Positions 7,054 to 11,870 of a stretch of DNA of 11,870 nt are shown in pieces. Within the stretch, counting starts at the first letter, position 1, and each line of letters opens with the position of its first letter. Source of the stretch: Candidatus Kuenenia stuttgartensis. GTDB lineage: Bacteria; Planctomycetota; Planctomycetia; Isosphaerales; Isosphaeraceae. The translations under genes were made by a program, and so were the position numbers. The notes below the pieces were generated by a model that saw only the letters and a list, made by a program, of their open reading frames with translations, made no database searches and was not told the DNA's origin. The DNA lies in the NCBI GenBank assembly GCA_945874095.1, contig CAMCFM010000084.1, positions 1 to 11,870 of the forward strand, written 5' to 3'.

Positions 7054-7093
7054 AAAAAAGCCGACTCGACAACAACAGGTTGAGCCGGCTTTT
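7054..7093 (-). terminator. Second of two tandem leftward terminators
   Basis: On the - strand AAAAGCCGGCTC pairs with GAGTCGGCTTTT, 12 positions with one G-T wobble, and the stem can extend by two pairs. It runs into six T (complement of 7054-7059). It lies only 35 bases before the ThuA start codon, so it either acts as a leader attenuator or the ThuA promoter overlaps it. Confidence 0.75.
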
Positions 7094-7107
7094 GGATGGT
7101 ATGACAC

Positions 7108-7166
7108 AAAAAACAAGGGGGGAGGGCGAGTGCTGATGGGACTCAGGCAACACCCGCACCCCCTTG
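7108..7166 (-). terminator. First tandem terminator after the oxidoreductase gene
   Basis: On the - strand CAAGGGGG (complement of 7159-7166) pairs with CCCCCTTG (complement of 7114-7121). An inner GCGGGTG pairs with CACTCGC with one G-T wobble. Six T follow directly (complement of 7108-7113). It begins 12 bases after the oxidoreductase stop codon and is a convincing intrinsic terminator. Confidence 0.8.
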
Positions 7167-7178
7167 ATTTGTTTTGGG

Positions 7179-8441
7179 TCAGATCAGGTCGGTGACGCCT
7201 GGAATGGCGACCTTTGGAACGGGATTTGGCCCAAAGCCAAGATTCTTGGCCATGGTGTCCTCTTTGGAATTGAGGGCCTGTTCCCAGGTCACAGCCTTGC
7301 CTGTGTAGGCTGACATACGGCACATGATGGCTGTGAGTGTGCTTTCAGCTACGGTTTTGAGTTCGTTCAGAGGCTTGCCGGCGCGGATCGAGTCGATCAG
7401 GTCGGTGTGCTCTTGCACGTATGGGTTTTTGCCCATCTCGCGGATCCGGGTTTTGGATTCGCCCGTGAAGCGATAACCGTTGGAGCTCCAGGTGCCCTTG
7501 GATCCAACCAGTGCTTCACTCACGTTATTTTCGCAGCCAGGGATCTGGCGAGCCATGGAAAGCACGTGAATGCCGTTTGGATATTCCAGGTCGGTCGCGA
7601 AGTGATCGAAGATTTGGCCATAAACGGCGTCGGTCCGCTGTTGACGACCACCCAGAGCCACAGCGCGGGTCGGGTGAGCCTGGAAGGCCCAGTTCATGAC
7701 GTCCAGATTGTGCACGTGCTGTTCGACGATATGATCGCCGGAAAGCCATGTGAAATAGAGCCAGTTACGGACTTGCCATTCCATCTCTGACCAATCCGCC
7801 AGCTTGTCCTTGTGCCAGAGCGACCCCTGGTTCCAGTAGCAGCGGCCGCCGACCAGATCACCAATCTCACCGGCATGGATTCGGCTCATGCTTTCGATGT
7901 AAGGAGCCTGGTGGCGACGCTGTGTTCCTGCCACAACGGCCAGATTCTTTTCTTTGGCTTTTTCGTAAGCGGCCAGAACCTTGCGAATGCCGGGACCGTC
8001 AACGCCCACGGGCTTTTCGGTGAAAAGGTGTTTGCCTTTTTCGATGACGTATTCGATCATCATCGGCCGGAAGCCGGGTGGGGTGGCCAGAATGACCAGA
8101 TCCACGTCGGAGTCGATCACCTTTTTGTAAGCGTCAAAACCGCTGAAGGCGTGATCGTCGGAGACGTCGTACTTATCGCCCAGAGCACCCTTGAGCCGCT
8201 TGCGGCAGGTGTCGAGGTGATCAGGAAACAGGTCGGCCATGGCGTGGATTTTTACGCCTTTGCTGCTCTCAACGCAGTTTTCAGCAGCACCGGTGCCGCG
8301 TCCGCCGCAGCCTACAAGGCCAACCTTGATGGTGTCGCTGCCAGCAGCATGGACGGCCGGGATGGCCGTTGCGGAAAGTGCGCCGGCTACAGTGGCCGTG
8401 GTACGCAGAAAATCTCGGCGCGAGGCTTGAGGATCCGTCAT
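7179..8441 (-). CDS. Tat-exported Gfo/Idh/MocA-family oxidoreductase
   Basis: A 420-residue NAD(P)-dependent sugar oxidoreductase-like protein. A classic twin-arginine leader, SRRDFLRT at 7-14, is followed by an Ala/Thr-rich hydrophobic stretch ending near VHAAG (30-34). The Rossmann domain starts with VGLVGCGGRGTGAA (40-53). FTEKPVGV (140-147) carries the Glu-Lys-Pro motif whose Lys is the usual catalytic residue, and GDHIVEQHVHNLDVMNW (235-251) holds the conserved His/Asp segment of the C-terminal domain. Such exported enzymes are numerous in planctomycetes; the cofactor is probably loaded before Tat export. Substrate is unknown, a sugar or cyclitol being likely. ATG 8441 is preferred to the upstream TTG/ATG-rich extension because AGGAG lies nine bases before it and the Tat leader then sits at the very N-terminus. 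Transcription ends in the tandem terminators. Confidence 0.9.
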   Translation of the reverse strand: MTDPQASRRDFLRTTATVAGALSATAIPAVHAAGSDTIKVGLVGCGGRGTGAAENCVESSKGVKIHAMADLFPDHLDTCRKRLKGALGDKYDVSDDHAFSGFDAYKKVIDSDVDLVILATPPGFRPMMIEYVIEKGKHLFTEKPVGVDGPGIRKVLAAYEKAKEKNLAVVAGTQRRHQAPYIESMSRIHAGEIGDLVGGRCYWNQGSLWHKDKLADWSEMEWQVRNWLYFTWLSGDHIVEQHVHNLDVMNWAFQAHPTRAVALGGRQQRTDAVYGQIFDHFATDLEYPNGIHVLSMARQIPGCENNVSEALVGSKGTWSSNGYRFTGESKTRIREMGKNPYVQEHTDLIDSIRAGKPLNELKTVAESTLTAIMCRMSAYTGKAVTWEQALNSKEDTMAKNLGFGPNPVPKVAIPGVTDLI

Positions 8442-8566
8442 TTCTGGAAGCTCCTGGTCATTTTTATAGAGGTCGTGTAGGTTGTGCCCGTGAAGGTTCG
8501 CCGTCATTTTGGAGGAGGCGAATTTTGAGGAGAGATTGGGCACGCGGCGGTTCGTCGCTGTAGGTC

Positions 8567-8572
8567 AGTATA
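8567..8572 (-). promoter_or_regulatory. Possible -10 box for the oxidoreductase gene
   Basis: Read leftward this is TATACT preceded by TGT, a five-of-six match to the sigma-70 type -10 consensus, inside the 214-bp gap between dioxygenase and oxidoreductase. No good -35 is seen at 16-18 bases. If used, it would give an untranslated leader of roughly 120 bases. A small hairpin at 8601-8624 (TTTTTCGA with TCGAAAAG) lies just upstream and lacks a T-run on the leftward strand. Confidence 0.3.
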
Positions 8573-8655
8573 ACAGACCCGGCTTTGCCGAAAAGAGATG
8601 TTTTTCGACTGTCAGATCGAAAAGTGTGGCGATTGGGCCAAGAATGACGGTTCTG

Positions 8656-9339
8656 TCACGCATCCTTTGGCGTATATCCCAGAACCACATCAAACCGACC
8701 CATCAATTCACCAATTTTTGAACCTTCCAAAGGCTTGAACTCAACCATCACACTTTCCAGCTGCTTTTTGTCTTTGATGCCCTTCAGAACCATGTCGCGA
8801 GCATTGCCCGGGTGGCCTTTGACATAACACTGGGTTGTCAGGAGATTTTTGCCGCCCTGGCTGATCTTATAGTGAATGTGCGGCGACCGGCCTGGATAGG
8901 AGACAGGCTTGATCGTCCTGAATCCGTATTCGCCGGTGGAGCCTGTCAGGAATCGGCCATAGCCTTGGAAATTTCGATCGCGTTTATCGCCATTGTCACT
9001 GCCTGTATGGAGATAGGCTCCGTTGGCATCGGCCTGCCAGATTTCTACCAGAGCGTTTCGCAGGGGTTGACCAGTGGGATCGAGAATTCGCCCGGAGACC
9101 CATGCCACTTCTCCAGAGGATGGGCTTGTCGAACTGTTGATGATCAGCAGGTCGTTGTCAGTGTCGAGCGGCAGTTTGTTGGGGAAAAACGGACCTTCTG
9201 TCTGTGCTGGAGTTTTCACAAGTTCGTCTGCATAAGCACCTGGCCGGCTCGCGAAAACGGCACCCATGGCCATCAGCCGCAGCATCTGTCGGCGATTTTC
9301 ATCCACTCGTTCAAATGTCTTGGAATTGATCAGATTCAT
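8656..9339 (-). CDS. Exported intradiol ring-cleavage dioxygenase family protein
   Basis: A 227-residue member of the protocatechuate 3,4-dioxygenase / catechol 1,2-dioxygenase family, non-haem Fe(III) enzymes that open catecholic rings between the two hydroxyls. TEGPFFP at 47-53, EIWQADANGAYLHT (99-112), NFQGYGRF (123-130) and TIKPVSYPGRSPHIHY (142-157) are hallmark segments. Iron ligands are predicted as Tyr109, Tyr148, His154 and His156, all present. The gap from the second Tyr to the first His is six residues, against 13 in the Pseudomonas putida beta subunit, so the active-site loop is short. NRRQMLRLMAMGAVFAS at 15-31 resembles a Tat leader, suggesting work outside the cytoplasm. No alpha subunit or muconate-pathway gene is nearby. 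ATG 9339 has GAGGAG nine bases upstream. The physiological substrate is unknown; lignin-like or algal phenolics are a guess. Confidence 0.85.
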   Translation of the reverse strand: MNLINSKTFERVDENRRQMLRLMAMGAVFASRPGAYADELVKTPAQTEGPFFPNKLPLDTDNDLLIINSSTSPSSGEVAWVSGRILDPTGQPLRNALVEIWQADANGAYLHTGSDNGDKRDRNFQGYGRFLTGSTGEYGFRTIKPVSYPGRSPHIHYKISQGGKNLLTTQCYVKGHPGNARDMVLKGIKDKKQLESVMVEFKPLEGSKIGELMGRFDVVLGYTPKDA

Positions 9340-9453
9340 GCGGGTATTCTCCTCAGAATTAGGCCAGTGATTGAGAATTCAGGTCGGGCTTGGTGCTCGA
9401 TCATGCTCATCATATCAGCGTCAGTGGAGAGTGGTCAGGATCTTTTTTTGTTT

Positions 9454-9720
9454 TTATTTTTGGCGAGTTTTCCAAATATGTTTCAAGAACGATATCAAAC
9501 CGGCGTAACGATAATTTGGGTCAATGTAATGTTCCACCACATAGAATGCAAAATAATAGGCTCTGGCAAAGGCCCAGATCGAAATGGACAAATAAATGGC
9601 CACATCCCATCTGGGCATTTGCAACAGGATTAATGCAGAGGCCGTCAGGCCAATCATGATAAACCCGACCGCCTTGGCGTAAATCCACCAGGGGCTGGTC
9701 AGGTCTCTGCCGAGTTTCAT
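9454..9720 (-). CDS. Small two-helix membrane protein, conserved hypothetical
   Basis: An 88-residue protein with two predicted membrane helices at about 17-35 (AVGFIMIGLTASALILLQM) and 40-62 (VAIYLSISIWAFARAYYFAF and onward), joined by a very short turn, with a basic C-terminus ending KTRQK. The stretch EHYIDPNYRYAGL (63-75) follows the second helix. Its ATG is only two bases after the glutathione peroxidase stop codon and it has no ribosome binding site of its own, so translation is probably coupled to the peroxidase. I do not recognise a named family. The tight linkage suggests a role in the membrane related to peroxide or lipid-peroxide defence, but this is inference. Confidence 0.75.
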   Translation of the reverse strand: MKLGRDLTSPWWIYAKAVGFIMIGLTASALILLQMPRWDVAIYLSISIWAFARAYYFAFYVVEHYIDPNYRYAGLISFLKHIWKTRQK

Positions 9721-9722
9721 GA

Positions 9723-10211
9723 TTATTTGGCGAGATATGTTTCGACGTCTGTAGAGATGCTGTCAGGCGATGTCGATGGTGCGTAACGCTCTACGACTTC
9801 GCCCTGACGGTCGACCAGAAACTTCGAGAAATTCCACTTGATGGCGTCAAATCCGAGCAGGCCCGTTTTCTTCGACTTCAAGTAAGCGTACAACGGATGC
9901 TCGTGGGTTCCATTGACATCAATCTTGGCAAACATCGGAAATGTAACGCCATAATTCAACGAGCAAAACGACTGGATTTCCGTTTCAGTGCCCGGTTCCT
10001 GGCCGCCGAACTGGTTGCAGGGGAACCCTAAAATCTCCAGTCCCTCGGCTTTGTATTTCTGGTAAAGCGCTTCAAGCCCTTTGTATTGAGAAGTAAAGCC
10101 GCACTTGCTGGCCACATTCACGATCAAGAGAACCTTGCCTTGATAATCTGCCAGGGTGGTCTCTTTGCCGTCGATGGTTTTGACAGCAATTTCATAGATC
10201 GATTGGCTCAT
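9723..10211 (-). CDS. Glutathione peroxidase family protein (thioredoxin-dependent type likely)
   Basis: A 162-residue cytoplasmic peroxidase with no signal peptide, normal length for bacterial GPx/BtuE-like enzymes. It reduces hydrogen peroxide or lipid hydroperoxides. The catalytic tetrad is visible: Cys37 in NVASKCGFT (32-40), Gln71 in FPCNQFGGQEPG (63-74), and Trp126-Asn127 in WNFSKFL (126-132). The peroxidatic residue is Cys, not selenocysteine. Cys83 in SFCSLNYGVTFP matches the position of the resolving cysteine in plant and yeast non-selenium GPx, so thioredoxin rather than glutathione is the likely reductant. Cys65 is also present. ATG 10211 has AAGGA six bases upstream (10218-10222). 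It heads the leftward run with the 88-residue membrane protein. Confidence 0.93.
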   Translation of the reverse strand: MSQSIYEIAVKTIDGKETTLADYQGKVLLIVNVASKCGFTSQYKGLEALYQKYKAEGLEILGFPCNQFGGQEPGTETEIQSFCSLNYGVTFPMFAKIDVNGTHEHPLYAYLKSKKTGLLGFDAIKWNFSKFLVDRQGEVVERYAPSTSPDSISTDVETYLAK

Positions 10212-10256
10212 GGAATTTCCTTTTGGATACGAATGGATTCAGTGCGACATGACAAT

Positions 10257-10262
10257 ATTATA
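10257..10262 (-). promoter_or_regulatory. Candidate -10 box of the peroxidase gene
   Basis: Read leftward this is a perfect TATAAT, 45 bases before the peroxidase ATG. No TTGACA-like box stands 16-18 bases further upstream, so the promoter may depend on an activator or another sigma factor. The gap 10212-10318 contains nothing else clear. Confidence 0.4.
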
Positions 10263-10318
10263 TCTGTTTATCACGAATCGGCGATGTTTTGTGAATCATC
10301 GTCTTATGAAACTCATTT

Positions 10319-10636
10319 GGCTCATGCCGGATTTCGGGTTGGTCCTTAAAAATGCTTTTGTCTTGGCTTTAAGCACCAACGGTGCGGCCCATACCAGCCA
10401 AGGCCAGCGGCCTTGGTCTTGAGGACGAAAAAGAAGAAGCCCTACCTGATTCCCCCCCCCACCGCTCGGCCCCAGGACCTTTTGGCCCTGGGACCGAGCG
10501 ATGGGGGGATGGTAATTGTTTACTTCTTATTGGCTTACGCGTACCTTGGGCGTTGCCCAAGGCTGGTATGGGTCGGGCCTTTGGCCCTAAAACCAGATCA
10601 CATACCATACCATCACCTTGGAATCCGGTATGAGCC
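10319..10636 (-). repeat. Structured repeat copy B (inverted relative to copy A)
   Basis: This 318-bp block is the reverse complement of copy A with about 17 substitutions, three extra G/C in the central homopolymer and one extra A/T. Its ends 10319-10333 and 10622-10636 are inverted repeats matching at 14 of 15 positions, better than in copy A. The spine stem (10388-10397 with 10563-10572) and the side hairpins are unchanged. The central hairpin spans 10455-10508. The terminator of the SUMF1-like gene ends two bases away, so in the reading direction of copy A both copies lie directly downstream of a terminator T-tract. It lies between two divergently arranged units: peroxidase to the left and the end of the SUMF1-like gene to the right. 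Confidence 0.85.
10455..10508 (-). other. Central hairpin of repeat copy B
   Basis: Arms 10455-10479 and 10484-10508 surround a four-base loop. On the + strand three of the 25 positions are C-A or A-C mismatches. On the - strand the same three are G-T wobbles, so the RNA of that strand keeps 25 pairs. One pair has changed on both sides relative to copy A (A-T to C-G). Confidence 0.85.
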
Positions 10637-10638
10637 AT

Positions 10639-10672
10639 AAAAAAGGCCCGGAGATTTCTCCCAGGCCTTTTT
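10639..10672 (-). terminator. Intrinsic terminator of the SUMF1-like gene
   Basis: GGCC at 10645-10648 pairs with 10664-10667 and GGAG at 10650-10653 with CTCC at 10658-10661, flanked by six A (10639-10644) and five T (10668-10672). Leftward transcripts meet it 27 bases after the stop codon and end in six T. The flanking A/T tracts would let it act in both directions. Confidence 0.8.
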
Positions 10673-10699
10673 CGAATCGCAGCCCATCTTTGATGGGGC

Positions 10700-11812
10700 T
10701 TATTTCGTGCCTTTTTGCTTCACGATCGGCGATTTGAAATCGTCCAGACCAGGCGTGGGCTTGTAGGCTCGCATGATTCGGAACCCGACGAATGTTGCGT
10801 CGGTATGCCACCAGATCGACTGGGGCCGTTGTGGATCCTGAACCGACCACTCTTTGTCAGAACCTCGGCGAACCGCTGATCGGAGATCCTTCGCATCGTC
10901 ATCCCACGACCCACCGCGAGCCACATAGGAATACTCTTTGAGGTCCGGAATCAGCACAGGATTGGCACTGGCTTTATCTGCAGGCAGCTTGGAATAAGCA
11001 TCCGCAGAGTAATGATCCAGCACCCATTCCGCGACATTTCCATGCATATCATGAAGGCCAAACGGGTTAGGCTTCTTCTTGCCGACCTGCTGAGGCTTTT
11101 CCGTGTTCTCGACATACCAGGCATAGTCGCCGATTTTTGAGGGGTCATCGCCAAACGAAAAAGCGGTCGTTTGTCCACCACGGGCCGCCCATTCCCACTC
11201 GCCTTCAGTCGGGAGCCGATACGACTTGCCCAGAAGCGTGGAAAGCCATCGGGAACACTCCATGGCCGAGTGGTGCGTCATGCAGATGGCAGGCTGATTG
11301 TCGTGGCCCATTCCAAAAGTCATATCCGCATAGGGCGGGGTGGGACGCGTCACGGCGTCTGCTGCTTTCACAGAATCGGACTGTTTGGCGAGATCCACTC
11401 CCTCGTTTTTCTTCCGCTTGATATCCAGGCTGAAAGAGTAAGTGTCGTAGATGTCCCAGATGATTTCGTGCTTGGACATCCAGAAAGGTTCAATTTTGAT
11501 CGCTCGCTGAGGGCCTTCATCCTTGTTCCGATCGGCTTCAGTCTCAGGTGAACCGATCCAATACGTTCCGCCTGGAACAGGCACCATTTCGATCTTAAGA
11601 CTTGTTCCTGGAATGGTTTCCGTATAGGGCTTCATGTCGGCTGGAAGCGGTTGGAGCTCGATCTTCATGGGCGATGGAATTTGAGCGAGAACCCCTTGCG
11701 AGAACCCTCCGCTCAAGCACACGATAGAAATCCCCAGAATGCGCCTGCAGTGGACGCGTGTTGCTTGGGTGAATACTTGGAACAAGTCTGTCATCGTGGT
11801 TCTCATGAGCAT
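10700..11812 (-). CDS. Exported SUMF1/FGE-sulfatase-domain protein lacking catalytic cysteines
   Basis: A 370-residue protein with a signal peptide (RRILGISIVCLSGGFS at 23-38, cleavage probably after VLA at 41-43) and a formylglycine-generating-enzyme-like domain at about 74-349. Family marks are VPVPGGTYWIGS (77-88), LPTEGEWEWAARGG (200-213), NPFGLHDMHGNVAEW (249-263), RGGSW (299-303) and VGFRIMRA (342-349). True FGEs carry two catalytic cysteines just after the GGS motif; here that stretch reads DDDAKDLRSAVRR with no Cys, and the only mature-chain cysteines are 178 and 186. It is therefore unlikely to activate sulfatases and belongs to the large SUMF1-like group of unknown binding or enzymatic role. 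In-frame ATGs at 11812, 11806 and 11794 compete; an AAGAGA just upstream of the first two favours one of them. No neighbour on its 5' side is visible. Confidence 0.85.
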   Translation of the reverse strand: MLMRTTMTDLFQVFTQATRVHCRRILGISIVCLSGGFSQGVLAQIPSPMKIELQPLPADMKPYTETIPGTSLKIEMVPVPGGTYWIGSPETEADRNKDEGPQRAIKIEPFWMSKHEIIWDIYDTYSFSLDIKRKKNEGVDLAKQSDSVKAADAVTRPTPPYADMTFGMGHDNQPAICMTHHSAMECSRWLSTLLGKSYRLPTEGEWEWAARGGQTTAFSFGDDPSKIGDYAWYVENTEKPQQVGKKKPNPFGLHDMHGNVAEWVLDHYSADAYSKLPADKASANPVLIPDLKEYSYVARGGSWDDDAKDLRSAVRRGSDKEWSVQDPQRPQSIWWHTDATFVGFRIMRAYKPTPGLDDFKSPIVKQKGTK

Positions 11813-11870
11813 GATCTCTTGCAGTTCGAATCGGATATATGGACGGACCTTACATCACCTCTGGCAGGTT
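11813..11870. other. Upstream edge of the SUMF1-like gene
   Basis: The last 58 bases should form part of its leader or promoter region. I see no clear motif beyond the purine stretch next to the start codon. Confidence 0.3.

Noticed and set aside
6620..7195. 191-codon rightward ORF opposite the second ThuA gene
   Set aside because: It is antisense to a gene with clear ThuA motifs and includes the tandem terminators; no protein signature is visible.
7812..8480. 222-codon rightward ORF opposite the oxidoreductase
   Set aside because: It is the reverse-strand shadow of the Gfo/Idh/MocA gene, whose Rossmann and EKP motifs are intact.
8601..8624. Hairpin after the dioxygenase stop as its terminator
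   Set aside because: TTTTTCGA/TCGAAAAG pairs, but the leftward strand continues with ACATC rather than T-rich sequence, so termination is unlikely.
8812..9633. 273-codon rightward ORF opposite the dioxygenase
   Set aside because: It is antisense to a dioxygenase with all iron ligands conserved and to the 88-residue membrane gene; it has no recognisable domain.

Overview
The window looks like chromosomal DNA of a planctomycete (Planctomycetota). Grounds are the gene content (exported Gfo/Idh/MocA oxidoreductase with a twin-arginine leader, two exported ThuA-domain proteins, an exported SUMF1-like protein without catalytic cysteines, a DUF5009/HGSNAT-type membrane acyltransferase), moderate GC content and loosely packed genes with many single-gene transcription units. 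Genus cannot be fixed from the sequence alone.

Layout. 1-258: the 3' edge of a rightward unit (a short partial reading frame, a doubtful 41-codon ORF) closed by a strong terminator. 262-575: copy A of a structured repeat. 600-1877 (-): membrane acyltransferase. 2111-3010 (+): exported alpha/beta hydrolase with its own terminator. 3072-4469 (-): nicotinamide phosphoribosyltransferase. 4732-5763 (+): exported ThuA-domain protein. 5764-6094: non-coding, with a long hairpin and a REP-like repeat. 6095-10211 (-): a same-strand run read from right to left as glutathione peroxidase, a small two-helix membrane protein, intradiol dioxygenase, Gfo/Idh/MocA oxidoreductase, two tandem terminators, then a second ThuA-domain protein. 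10319-10636: copy B of the structured repeat, inverted relative to copy A. 10700-11812 (-): SUMF1-like exported protein.

Functionally, the middle of the window fits the usual planctomycete theme of exported enzymes that attack sugars, esters or aromatic compounds outside the cytoplasm: esterase, two ThuA proteins, oxidoreductase and ring-cleaving dioxygenase all carry Sec- or Tat-like leaders. The NAD-salvage enzyme and the peroxidase are housekeeping. No phage, CRISPR, tRNA or rRNA was seen.

The most unusual object is the pair of 314/318-bp repeats (about 95% identical by hand alignment). Each is one large imperfect palindrome with 15-nt terminal inverted repeats. It folds into a spine carrying opposed pairs of hairpins at two four-way junctions and a 25-bp central hairpin. 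Differences between copies in that central hairpin are either compensatory or G-U-compatible when read on one particular strand, which suggests that a structured RNA is conserved. In both copies the same end lies 2-3 nt beyond the T-tract of an intrinsic terminator.
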